This document shows, piece after piece, positions 1 to 10,905 of a DNA stretch of 64,000 bases. The notes under the pieces were generated by a model. The model had not been told where the DNA came from. It saw nothing but the letters and a program-made list of their open reading frames with translations, and did not search any database. Numbering within the stretch: position 1 is the stretch's first letter; every line of letters begins with the position of its first letter. The position numbers and the translations under genes are program-made. Source of the DNA: Rhynchonema sp. JSB1_4 (taxonomy: Eukaryota; Nematoda; Chromadorea; Monhysterida; Xyalidae); NCBI GenBank assembly GCA_030248065.1, contig JASAMV010000351.1, positions 1-64,000 on the forward strand. Reading direction: 5' to 3'.

Positions 1-234
1 TAATACTTTAGAGGTAATGATTCGCCTAGCCTGGTCTGTTATGCAAACGTGGGCAAAAACAGACCATATGCTTGAAAAAGCTAAGATTTGAGGATTGGAA
101 TATTCATATTCAATATTCATGGAATTCTGCTACATCGAAAACGTATTAACTGTTGAAAAATGTGCCCTCCTGGGCTCCTACCAATGCGGCAATGAATAAA
201 AGCCACCTGAGCATGCAATAGAGACCTAGACCCC

Positions 235-517
235 AGGCCGAACTCACAATGCGGCGGATTAGCGGGTTGGCGGACCCACTTTTCACGCACGCTTTTACAT
301 TCAGAACGGAAATTTTAACAAGCGGATTAGCGGGCCCGCTAACAGGCTAATCCGCTTTGCATTGTGAATGCACACGCGTGCAGCGGATCAGTGGATTAGC
401 GGGTGTGACAAGTTACTCGCCCCGCTAGTCCGCTTTTGCATTGAGAATGCAAAGGCGTGCGCATCTCGCCCGCTAATCCGCTAACCCGCTAATCCGCTTG
501 CATTGTGAATGCGGCCT
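235..517. mobile_element. MITE-like element built of GCGGATTAGCGG repeats
   Basis: The two ends are inverted copies of one another. The left end reads AGGCCG then TCACAATGC, and the reverse complement of the right end reads the same with a few changes. Inside, short units of the type GCGGATTAGCGGG recur in both orientations, so the strand can fold on itself repeatedly. I see no open reading frame and no clear target-site duplication, so the superfamily is unknown. A related end (AGGCCG then TCTCACATG) sits near 1962. Confidence 0.55.
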
Positions 518-1246
518 AATTGAGAAAATGCGCGATGGTAACGCATCCTTACAGCGCTTGTTCGACATCCATAATTGTTGTGGTTTTATGACAGCTTGAA
601 AGGATAGTAGCCAAAAAGCGAAAAACGCGAACCAACATAATTGAAAATGATTCGAAATGAAAAAAATGTTTCACCATTAGCAAAAAACGCAAAGCATGTC
701 AAACACAGCAATTTTTGCATTTATTGTGACTAACAAGAAACGCACGTCGCGTCACTGCAGAAGTCGGCGACGAGCAAAAATCAGCGATCTACAAAAGTCG
801 GTGACGTCAATTGTGACCTATTGCCGATCGATAGTTGGAATTTTTAAAAACAATGATATTTGACTACCGCGCTGACGAATGCATTGAACGTTATTCATTT
901 CCATCATTCATTCATGAACGACACCCAGACCCCGGAGCTCTGGCAGATTTCCGGAAACCCGCTGTTTTTGCCACGGGTGTTGCCGGAAAATTCATTTGAT
1001 GCAAGTCAAAGTGTACATTTAATTATGTTATGTGAGGTAAGATAGTTGCTGCGGGTAAATGCAATTTAGTGTAAATATTACCGACAATCTGAAGTACAAA
1101 CTAGGTTTTAGAAAAGCGGTATAGTCAGATAAAAAGACCGAAAGACAATGAGGTTGATTCGTTTGAAAGTGGGTTGGTGCACTCTCGCTACGTGAGATAG
1201 ACTACGGGTTGGCATTGGCACTAGAATTGGATGCCTAAATCCACTT

Positions 1247-1790
1247 CTAATGATCCGGCAGTTCAAAATAATCACATTTGTGAACCAAACATTCATTACA
1301 CCGGCGCACTGAAAGGTTGATGAATTTCATTTGCGCCAACGGAAAGTTCACTTCCGGACAGTACAGAAGTCCGAAATAAATTAGGAACTGCTCATATACT
1401 TCGGGCATATACGGAAGCTGCATTACGAAACGAATATATTGCACATGAAAACTTTTTGCACCTTTGCCAAACGAATGAGTGGAAGCTCCTATAATAGCAC
1501 CGTTCTGGCCACGCATGCAATCTTAATTGCAATAGGAGTCGATGCGTTGGAATTTTCCGTTTAGAGTACCCCTCAGACTTGTTCGATGATTGAGGATACA
1601 AAACATTTTATCCCCATTTGGAAAAAACTGTCTTGACAAAATGTCGGATTTTCGCAATTTTTGGAATTGGTTGGGGCGCTGAACGTAAGCTTCCGGCACA
1701 TCAACGTTGATGTCAGTAAAAGGTACCACTTTTGCAGATTGGTCATGTTTTGTAACATTGGAACTTCTCTCGGGAATCTAACGGGCTGTA
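1247..1790 (-). pseudogene. Degenerate ORF, unrecognised protein
   Basis: Read on the minus strand, one frame runs for about 175 codons. It is interrupted by a single in-frame TAA near 1523 and ends in TAG or TAA at 1247. On both sides of the stop the composition looks protein-like, with mixed hydrophobic and charged residues and a Cys-x-x-Cys near the C-terminus (RRCNEC). A neighbouring frame carries a plausible upstream continuation, so a frameshift near 1730 is also possible. I do not recognise the family. A decayed transposon gene is one explanation; an exon of an unseen gene, with the TAA inside an intron, is another. Confidence 0.35.
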
Positions 1791-1961
1791 ATTAACACAA
1801 TTGGCGCTGCTACGACGGAAGCTGTGTCAGGCTTGGAAACAATTTTGAGTTGCTGTTGTCCGCTGAATACTTTTTTTTGTAAGCAGAGCTTTAAACGGCC
1901 ACGTCAACAACAAAAAGGGACGGGGTCCAGAAAACGGAAGTGGGGTGTACTGCGTGACTAA

Positions 1962-2030
1962 GGCCGGTCTCACATGTGTGTGGCACGCGGGGTAGCAGAT
2001 TAGCGGGCGAAATGCGATTTGGGAAAGCTA
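1962..2030. repeat. Fragment related to the 235-517 element
   Basis: The stretch opens with AGGCCGG then TCTCACATG and soon carries CAGATTAGCGGGCGAAATGC. This matches the terminus and internal repeat of the element at 235-517. No partner end is visible nearby, so it looks like a solitary or decayed copy. Confidence 0.4.
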
Positions 2031-2162
2031 TGTATATCGATTGCATCCCACTTTCCACCCAATATGTGAAAAGCTACCTGCACGGGAAACTTAATATAGC
2101 GTTGATATACATATAGGACTTCAGCAGTTGCGGATCCAGCTTTTGGCCAACGGGGGCAAATC

Positions 2163-2236
2163 TAAAAGTCATTTTTATCTAGTGCTTGTTCCATTTTCGA
2201 AAGGTCATTTTTATCTAGTCCTTGTATATAATTCCG
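2163..2236. repeat. Two-copy tandem duplication, period about 36 bp
   Basis: The phrase TCATTTTTATCTAGTGCTTG occurs at about 2169 and again, with one change, at about 2205. They are separated by diverged spacers that both contain TTCGAAAG or TTCCG. It is a simple local duplication in non-coding sequence. Confidence 0.5.
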
Positions 2237-2867
2237 AGCTTTTCACACCAAATGTTATACAAAATGTGATAATGCACGCGAAATTGTGGCACTTTTTACG
2301 CGCGAGGAAGCCACATTTCCACGGAAAATGGGTGTACCTGACGCTTGAAATGCATGATGTTTGGACTTTTGAAGTGTATGAGAGTGAACATCCTGCGATT
2401 TAGGAATCCTTCTTCCTTCCGAAACGGTGGCCCCTCTCCTGGGGTGAAATGGACCAAACGGGGCCATAGCCCTGTGGCCGTGGCCCGCTGGATCCGCCCT
2501 TGTACTTCAGGTCTGTGTTTGAGACCAAATCGGCCACCTCGAATCACCATCGGCGGTATCGAGCTAAAATATGAAGTGCTCACATTTGCACATAAATATT
2601 AACCACCTATCATATTTAGAATTTCACGCTGATTAAATATTTTGGGTGTATTGGGAACTGAAGAGTCGAAAATATCCTATGCTTAATTTTTTTAATCTAA
2701 GTCTAAGAAGCACTTTTTAAAAAAATAAGAATTTTTTTAAACATCCCTGAGTAATGTTCATCGATCATTTGATCATTACGGTTACGGACGCTCCTCCACA
2801 GCAGAAAATTCGAATTTGGGTTACGGTAGTTCTCTTTCACTAAGTTTCAAACATAACAAGTTTCCGG

Positions 2868-3160
2868 AATGTCGGGCCGGGATGGTCGGCCCGAAAAGGC
2901 CCGACATCATCGAATTTCAATAAAAAATCGTTGCTTTTTGCGGTAAAAGCCAAAATTTCTTGCGTTTCAGCAGCTTAGAGCTTAGGACCGACTTCTATAA
3001 TTTTCAGGTATTTTTAAACAAAAAATTGTAATCTTTGCACCAAAAAAGTTTTCTTCAGAATATCATCAGAAAAAGTCGGGCTGAAAAAAAATCGGGCCGG
3101 GCCGGGCCGGGCCGACTTTTTTCAATGTCGGGCCGGGGTGAGGCAACCCGGCCCAGGGTT
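2868..3160. repeat. GGGCC-rich inverted and tandem repeat
   Basis: Palindromic blocks such as GTCGGGCCGGGATGGTCGGC, AAAAGGCCCGACAT and a run of four GGGCC units at about 3090-3113 face each other around an A/T-rich core. The arrangement resembles a small foldback element. No coding potential or clear target duplication is seen. Confidence 0.45.
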
Positions 3161-3174
3161 TATTTTTTCAAAAT

Positions 3175-3356
3175 GGGCTAGTAGCAAGAAGCTAGTAAAA
3201 TCAAAAATTTAGTAGCTTTTTTGCCGCTGAAAAGCCAATTTACTAGCTTTTTTGGCCAACATACAAAATTTAGTAGCTTTTAGGCTACTAAATTTGAAAA
3301 TTTACTAGCTTGTAGCTTTTCAAAAAATTTAGTAGCTAAAAAGCTACTAAATTTGG
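3175..3356. repeat. Array of AAATTTAGTAGCTTTT units in both orientations
   Basis: At least seven copies of the core AATTTAGTAGCTTTT or its reverse complement AAAAGCTACTAAATT are packed into 180 bp. This gives several overlapping hairpins just upstream of the CPEB locus. It appears non-coding and may be a degenerate satellite or foldback fragment. Confidence 0.6.
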
Positions 3357-3449
3357 TGAAAAAATCCATGACTCGGCCCGATTCCCACTCCCACCTCTGT
3401 TACATATCTACTAATTTTGGTTTTGTCATCTGCATCTTTCATGTTTCAG

Positions 3450-3544
3450 ATCAACGGGAAGGTTGGGATGACAAAGGAAAGATGTTGTTGACCGCGAATG
3501 CCATCTCTCAAAGCCAGCAATATTCATCGGAACCAGTTGGCCAG
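3450..3544 (+). other. Possible upstream coding exon of the CPEB gene
   Basis: After a TTTCAG acceptor at 3444-3449 an open stretch encodes a hydrophilic peptide rich in Ser and Gln (for example NAISQSQQYSSEPVGQ), followed by a GT at 3545. This suits the low-complexity N-terminus of a CPEB protein. However, the reading phase does not join simply to the next exon at 3774 unless a donor about 10 nt further on is used. Treat it as a candidate only. Confidence 0.3.
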
Positions 3545-3773
3545 GTTGGATTTCGTTTGAACCAATGTGGCTCTTGTGGCTGGAAAGGTGGGGCCTGGAG
3601 GGCAGGCAGAGAGTAAGCTCGGGTGGGGGGTGGGTGTTTGAGTGCGGGAGAATGTAAGCGGAATGGTTTTCTGAGCTCCGGTTGCTGCATCGCGAAAGAT
3701 TGCTGGTGATTTAGCGAGGCCAAAAGCTCATGTTTCTTAAATTAAAAAAACTCACGATATGTTTTGATCCCAG

Positions 3774-6700
3774 TTACACCTGGAGAAATTTCTTCGAACT
3801 TGGAAAAATCGTCTGGAAAAAATTCGGTAAAAAAATCGACAACATCCGCAACCGCAAGTATGTACGGCTTCGTTGATATGAGCTTGGATAAGTTGTTGTT
3901 GCTGCAGCTGTCGAGTCTACTAAAGTCGCAAACGCTGCAACAACAGTCATCGGATCAGTGGTCGAGTTCGGATTGCTCGACGATGATGTCATCGATGACG
4001 AGCTCGGCTGACGCCCCGTTTTCGATCGCCGATAATTCGATATTCAGCAATGCATTCCAGCGACAAAACTCGGCACCTGCTGAAATGAACGGACAAATGG
4101 TGCAGGTACCGTGTCGTACTGTATGTTGCGCAGCTGGTATGTAATTGGACTTCAAAAAATTGCAATGTCACTACACTATTCAGTTTCCATCGAATTCTTC
4201 CAAGATCATACCATTGCTCAGTCAACCAGCCGTGACGCAGTTGTCCGTTGTTGACTCGAATGAGGATAAACTGGGTACGCAATGCAAATACAGTTCTTAA
4301 CTTTCCGTAATCTCACTCATGCTCAACCCAGTTGTCCACAGATTTCATAATCTTGTGTTCTGCAGCTGGTTTCGAAGACAGCATTCGTATTCCGTTGACG
4401 ATCGGCAAGCCGAGTGGGCCAGTGCAGGACTTCTACCCGCCCAACAGTGAGATTTATTCGCGCAAAGTGTTTGTCGGTGGATTGCCGATTGATATATCCG
4501 AAAGTTTGAATTTTGAATGATTAGTTCCCACCCAAATAATGAAAAAAGTACTTACATTTTTGCACAGATTGTATCAACGATACTTTCCGTCGTTTCGGCC
4601 CGCTGATGATTGACTGGCCGCGTCGTACCGAAAACAATTATCCGCCTCGAGGTTGGTTATATAACGAAGCAACGCACGTGACAAAACATGGCTTCCAGTG
4701 CTGAATTTGCTTGTCGAATCCAGGCTACGTGTTTCTGGTGTTTGAGCACGAGAGCAGTGTTCGCACGTTGGTGGCCAAGTGTCACATCGAGGACAACAAA
4801 CATTACATCTTTCTCTCGAGTGCGACCATGAAGAACAAACCGGTTTGCATTTCTTTTGAAATTTTCGCTTCGTGATGAAATACGACAATAATCGGCGCCT
4901 GATTTATCAAGGTGCAAGTGCGTCCGTGGCGTCTGGCCGATGCGGATTTCGTGCGTGACATGACACTTCCGTGTGATCCGCGCAAAACCGTGTTCATTGG
5001 TGGCGTGCCACGTCCACTGCGCGCTGGTGAGTTTCGCTTGCCTTTGACGAAAGGGAGACTGGCTGTCTTGTTTGATGAAAAATATTGGTCAAGTTCGTTT
5101 CAGTCGAGCTTGCTGAACTGCTCGATCGTTTGTTCGGCACCGTCTGCTACGCCGGTATTGACACCGATCCCGAATTGAAATATCCAAAGGTTTGTTATCA
5201 AAATTACGATGATGGTTATTTTATTGAACCAATGTAATCGCTGCTGCTTTAGGGCGCAGCTCGTGTGACCTTCGTCACGCATCAGGCACTGGTGTCGGCG
5301 TTGACCGCCCGTTTCGTGCAAATCCAAGTGACTGAAGTCGATAAGCGAGTAAGATCGTATTCATGCATTTGCAGTATTATTCTTCATTCCGTTTGCGTTG
5401 CGTACATACTAGAATTGCTATTTGCCCGCAGGTGGAGATCAAGCCGTACGTTATGGAAGATCAACTGTGTGATGAGTGCCACGGCGGTCGATCGAACGGA
5501 AAGTAAGCCGACACATGGAGTGCTAACACGTTTTACTGACATAGTGCTCATATCCTTGTTCAATGCCCAGATACGCGGGTCTGTTCTGTGCGAATGTTGC
5601 GTGTCTGCAGTACTACTGCGACCATTGCTGGCAAGTGATGCACGCCACACGTGGTCGACACCATCGACCTATCGTCAAATTGGGACAGCAGAACAACAAG
5701 GTCGGCCATCAGCCTATAATTTTATGCTTCTCAAACAGTACACGTCTGTGGTGGTTCCTTTGCAGACGGGCGGTGGAGGTCGCCGTTCGCCGCCGCACAA
5801 CAACGCGATGAGCCACAACAGCAACGTGAATGGTAACCAACATCATCAACAGAATAACATGAATCAGGTACACAGTGCACTTACGTTGTCTAACAGTTCT
5901 TTTTTTAAAAATGATGAAGTGATAGGTTCTCATTTGTTTTTTTTTAACCTAGTGGTGTGCTTGTTGCTTGTAGTGCCAACTGAATGCAATGCCGCCGCCA
6001 CCAGTGGAAACCAACTCCGCCCCAGTTGCAAACAACAACAACATGTGTAACAACAGTGGTGGAGCATCGTATCTGAGCGAATCGGTCAACAACAACGGTG
6101 CTGCGGGCAACGGTCAAAATGGTTTGCAGGAAATGATGATGAAACTACAGGATGTTGGTTGTGGTTTACTGTGAAATTGTTGCCGACATGCACATAGCAG
6201 AATGCCCCAGTATTACTGTTTATATTTCAGCCGAACAACACCGATCAGATCGGGCCGTGCATCAATGTGCTCCAGGAAATGGCCAACGCTGGCGGAAATT
6301 ATGATCTGAAACAAGTGTTTGGTGTGTCTTTTGCAATATCCTAACTTTTAGTTTCTACTTGTCACAGACTCATTAATTTGCATTTGCAGCGTTGCTGGCC
6401 AACATTTTGCCACCGAACAACAGCAGCAACACCAGCAACAATTCGAATGCAACGAACAAACCGACGGGTGCTGCTGGTGACACGGTGATCAACGTCACGT
6501 CGGTGTTGCCCAGCAGCATCAATGCCACACCCACTTATGCCCAGGCGTTGCAGCCAAAGGTACAGGTGTCGTAGTTTTGGTTGAAATCGGGCACGATGCT
6601 CTGCTGTGTACGAAATAATCCAGCATCAACCTGACATATCATGTTTCATGCAAACGCTCAATCTCTGAAACGCAACTGGTCGATCGGCGACGAACTTGAC

Positions 6701-7501
6701 TAGCAAACGTTTTAACCGTGATAGGCTACACCACACAACCGTATTGGTCCGTACTTGTTCAGTTGCGTCAACCATCGCCGCCTGGTGCTGGCTACCACCC
6801 ATTCGACGGCAGTGGCGATTTCGTTCCCAAACCACCACCGATTGGCAGCAGCGCACTACAGTTTGGCACACAATCAAGCAACAGTGATGCTGGCGTTGGA
6901 ACGGGCACTGGTTGGTGGTTGGGTTCATTCAGTTTGTTTCTGTCTGGTTTTTTGGCTACATCGTGATGCTGTTGGATTTAGTAAAGAAAACGTAAAGGGA
7001 ATATGCAGCACGAGAAAAAATTTTCACCATGGGAGGAACAGTTTTTTCAAATACAAGGATTTGCCTGTGGCAAGCAAGGCCGCGTATTTTGCCATATTAC
7101 CTGCTGTAACTGCAAATTTTACTTACAAATGGGCAGGTCATTGAGAGTTGCACTTGTCGAACCAAAATTCACTTGCCATTTGGTAGTGTCTACTTGCAAA
7201 AAACACTGGATGAATGCATGAGTGAGTGACGCATTAGCACAGTGACAGCTATGAATGCGACTGTTACGAACTGTGATATTCTATTTCTTGGACTTGTTTT
7301 CATCAAATGGCTGCGATGGCTTCAGGTCTTTCGAATCGAGTGGTATTTGAGTTCGGTCCATTAAAGTCGAGCAGCACAGTAAGTGCCGGCACCAACTCAC
7401 CGCAAACGCCGTTGTGCAACGATACAACCAAATGGCTGCAAAGTGCGCTGCAAAATTACCAGTATGGCGGGGGAATATGGAGTAACAACGAGGATAAATA
7501 A
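3774..7501 (+). CDS. CPEB: Cytoplasmic polyadenylation element-binding protein, CPEB2-4 type
   Basis: CPEB proteins bind U-rich elements in mRNA 3' UTRs and control cytoplasmic poly(A) length and translation. Exons that splice in phase lie at about 3774-4104, 4184-4274, 4366 onward, 4568-4651, 4724-4842, 4912-5026, 5104-5189, 5253-5348, 5432-5502 and 5571-5700. They encode RRM1 (KVFVGGLP, then GYVFLVFE), RRM2 ([14 protein letters not shown], then [15 protein letters not shown]) and the C-terminal ZZ zinc domain ([31 protein letters not shown]). The [10 protein letters not shown] and [13 protein letters not shown] signatures place it in the CPEB2-4/Orb2 group rather than CPEB1. Six more exons (5766-5867, 5974-6153, 6231-6321, 6390-6559, 6763-6910, 7326-7501) stay in frame for 288 further residues rich in Asn, Pro, Ser and Gly. 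Family members normally end at the ZZ domain. The true start codon is not resolved. Confidence 0.93.
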
Positions 7502-9327
7502 AAAGGAGACGTAAGTACTATGAGACTATTGTGTTTTAGGCGTTCCGTTTTTACTTTGTATTGAATTTGTTTTCTTGTCCTTTTTTGTTTTTGAGTGCGG
7601 CGGTCAAATTTCTTCTTATCATTTGATATTGGTAATTCTTCAAATACCTCCTCCCTCTGCAGTAATTATTACAGCAAGTAACTGCAGTTCGGTTAGATTT
7701 TGTTGTTGCTTTGGCGGAAGTCAGTGTTTAATTTTATGTATCTGTTGTAGTAATCAACACCTTTGTCCAACTTGAATATTTTTTACCGCATTGTGTATCA
7801 CTAATATTGTTTTGATAGTTCCAATCACATGCGGAATCCGGCGAAAGACTTGTTAGCCAGTTTGATTTCTTTGTACCACTTGCATGTGAAAGCTCCGAGA
7901 ATTGTTCCCCGGATTTCCAAAGTTCAGTTTCATTTGAATAATTGTTCAATAAGATCGCCATAGCTGTGTTCTGTACCAGACCTTGGGCACATTTCATTTC
8001 TTGCATTCCATATTGATGTTGTCATCACCAGGTTATCAGGTGTTCATTGTATTTTTACGTATTTTGTTACAAAACTCGCACTCATGTACTCGTTGTGTAT
8101 GTGCTGTCGAGCTTACTTATCACTTTGTTTTATTTGCATTCATTCTTGCGTCAATTTATTCTCGTTCTTGTGGACTTTTTGCATTTTTTCGCACGCGTTT
8201 TCAGCTGTAACGTTCGCGTTCGCGACAATGGTTCACCAAATCTGACCAACCCGATCATAGTTATATGAATCGTGTTTCATTTGGCTTGTCAGTTTGTTCT
8301 TTGGAAATATTCCCCGCAATATCCAATTAAAGCTTGTTCATTAATTCATTGCCTATTATTATGCTCTATATGTATGACTCTGGCACTGATGCCGTTACAT
8401 GTATTGTAAATTGTAATTTCTTGCCCTTGTCAGCAGATCAAAAAAATATGCTGCTGCTGTTCAATTGTTGGTAATTTTTCTCTCTTCAGGTACTGCTTTG
8501 TTGCTTTGGGTTATTTAGGCTGGGCCTGCAAATATGCCGTTCCTTACAAGATAAGTCACCAACCAATGGATGGAGTAATGTAACAGAAATGAGTTTTGCC
8601 CGTTTCGCAGTTGTCAGACAAGCCATTGGAAATAGTGTCACAGTTGTCTTTGATTGTGTTACATTTTATGTGTACGTTACATATTCATTTTCGGTTTGAG
8701 TTGGTCACTTTTTAAGAAAACAGTTGTGTTTTGGTTAGCTCAAGTAATATTTGTAAGGAAAGAAAGCTATGAATACTTACGAATAATATTTTTGTATGGT
8801 TTCTTTGTTTTGGCGTCGGATTTTCCCGTTAGTTTGTTACAGAATTGTTATACAGTACGGTAACATCAAGGCTGGCTTTGTACCTTGACCGAGTTTGCTC
8901 AATCTGCGTAATTATGATACCCGGTATGTACAACTAAATCATTGAATCTGGTCGCAAAAAGTGTCATACGATAAGAATGTTGCATGTAAACAAGCAATAA
9001 ATATCGTGTTTTGATTTGTTTACAATCTTTTGTAAGGAAAACCGCGTTCGTTTGTTTTTATGTTTCTACTGGATTGTTTTTTCTGTCACCATCGATCATA
9101 ACAATGTTTGATTTGGGCTTTTGTTGACATTGAGTGGTATAAAGCTTTTAATGTGTTCTCGAGCAGTTGTTTCTGGAGCATCTCTGTTGTTTACTCCATG
9201 TACACCACGTTCTATGCGTGCATTACCTCTCATACAGCCGCTTTGCGTTGCGAGGCGAATCCAAAGAGAAAATTTGCGAAAACAGGCTGCTTTTGCTCAG
9301 ACAACAACAACACGCAGGTCGAGCAAA
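7502..9327. other. CPEB 3' UTR and intergenic spacer
   Basis: This 1.8-kb stretch is T-rich on the plus strand and has no convincing exon. Open frames in it are hydrophobic, low-complexity and lack conserved motifs. ATTAAAG at about 8324 and AATAAATA at about 8996 could serve as polyadenylation signals for the upstream CPEB gene. I see no RNA gene or transposon terminus. Confidence 0.6.
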
Positions 9328-10620
9328 ATGGGAGGTGATGGTGGATCCATACCGCGTCGAATCGAGCAGGTTCGAATGAAAAAGAAGGAGCAAAAGGTTT
9401 GGATGTTGTTTTCGGAGTTTCCGTGTTTTGGCTTTGTGACCGAATGCTGTTTAATTGGCGTTTCTTTTGCAGCTTGAGCGGGACATTGAAAACTTGGTGA
9501 AATGGAAGGCGTGTGCTCTGAGTCAGTTGCCACTCAAGCTGCCGGTGGCTGCGTGCGAATTGGGAAGGTAGGTCTTTGCATGGCAGTAGACAGGCTCGTG
9601 CACGAAGTTTTGCGCCCATTTCGGAAACAATGTATGTACATTATTGTATCACAGGTTATACAACAAGGAAGCCCTGATAGAGGCACTGTTGCAAAAGCAG
9701 ACAGTTGAAAGTGAAGTAACAAAACATATTCGATCAATAAAAGTTAGTGGTTGTTTGTTCCAATCGCTGCTTGAAAAGTAATTTCAGTTTGTGACTGTGA
9801 CTAACGCCGAGACAAACGCTGAATTTTCAGGACATTAAAACCCTTAATCTGACTATCAACCCCGAATTTGATGCGAAGAAAATCGATAAAGGCGGTGAAT
9901 ACGTGGACAACAACATGTCACAGTTTGTGTGTCCAATAAGTGGACTGGAAATGAATGGAATGCATCGGTAATTTTAATTTTATGTGTTTTCAGAACGATT
10001 CGGCTTCTCGCACAATATTTTTCAGCTGTTCTATGTTATTCGCTCCGTACTTTGCAGATTTGTGGTCATTTGGAAATGCGGCTGTGTGTTGGCGGAGAAG
10101 GCCGTCAATGAGATCAAAGGCAACAAATGTCACAAGGTTCGGGTTTTCGTTGAAAACATTCCTCGAGTCTGTGTATATTTTTGGCAACTTTGCCAAATTC
10201 CAGTGCGGCACGGCGTACGACGCGTCAACGGATGTTGTCATTCTCAACCCAACACCCGACGAACTGCCCGATCAACGCACAAAAATGGACGCCCGTCGTG
10301 CGCTGCTGAAATCGATGAAAAAGGCGAAGAAAGAACACAAATCTGGAATGTCGACGAACACTGCGGTCAAGTCGGAGGAGCCTTGTTCATCAGGAGCGAT
10401 CGGCAATTCAAACGGAAAATTGAAACGCACGAAAGACTCTGGCGAGAGTGCGGCCAACGGAGATGCGAAGAAGGCGAAAAACGGACCGACAAGTGTGCAG
10501 GATGATCCAACTGCGTCCAAAGCATTCAAATCGTTGTTCACCACATCGAAACACGCCAAAGACAAGGACGCCGGCCGAAATGGTCAGTTTTGGGTCACCA
10601 TGAATCCCGGATGGTACTGA
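9328..10620 (+). CDS. RTF2: Replication termination factor 2 homolog (RTF2)
   Basis: RTF2-domain proteins act at stalled replication forks and in splicing, through a degenerate RING/U-box-like zinc fold. Six exons (9328-9396, 9473-9567, 9655-9742, 9831-9967, 10058-10136, 10204-10620) join in phase to 294 residues, close to the roughly 306 of the human protein. The start MGGDGGSIPRR matches the family N-terminus. Then come LPVAACELGRLYNKEALIEA, FVCPISGLEMNG, the zinc-binding KCGCVLAEKAVNEIKG and NKCHKCGTAYD, and the conserved C-terminal KSLFTTSKHAK. The region between is Lys/Ser/Ala-rich and probably disordered. The final Trp-Tyr end replaces the usual aromatic tail. AATAAA at about 10740 fits as the polyadenylation signal. 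CABIN1 starts only 286 bp further on. Confidence 0.95.
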
Positions 10621-10739
10621 GATGTGTGATGTGATTACTATTCCACCAGACGGCTGTCTATGTGAACATTTCTTGTTAGACTCGTCCATTTTTATTTGTA
10701 CCTATGCTATGCCTTTCTGTCGCACTAGTTTGATTCCCA

Positions 10740-10745
10740 AATAAA
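10740..10745 (+). terminator. Polyadenylation signal of RTF2
   Basis: A canonical AATAAA lies 120 bp behind the RTF2 stop codon and about 160 bp before the next start codon. It is followed by a TGTTGTTCATGTTCGTGTCTG stretch typical of a GU-rich downstream element (shown here only as its position, about 10765-10785). Confidence 0.6.
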
Positions 10746-10905
10746 ATCAAAAAATTCAATGAAAGTGTTGTTCATGTTCGTGTCTGTGAAGGCGTGTTAT
10801 CGCGAATGGTGTGCTGCGCCACAGTACCTGAATTTGGATGGTTTTTGTTTTCCATGGTCCGTGTGTGAATTTTGATCTGTTGACATATGTAGATATTGTG
10901 TCATC

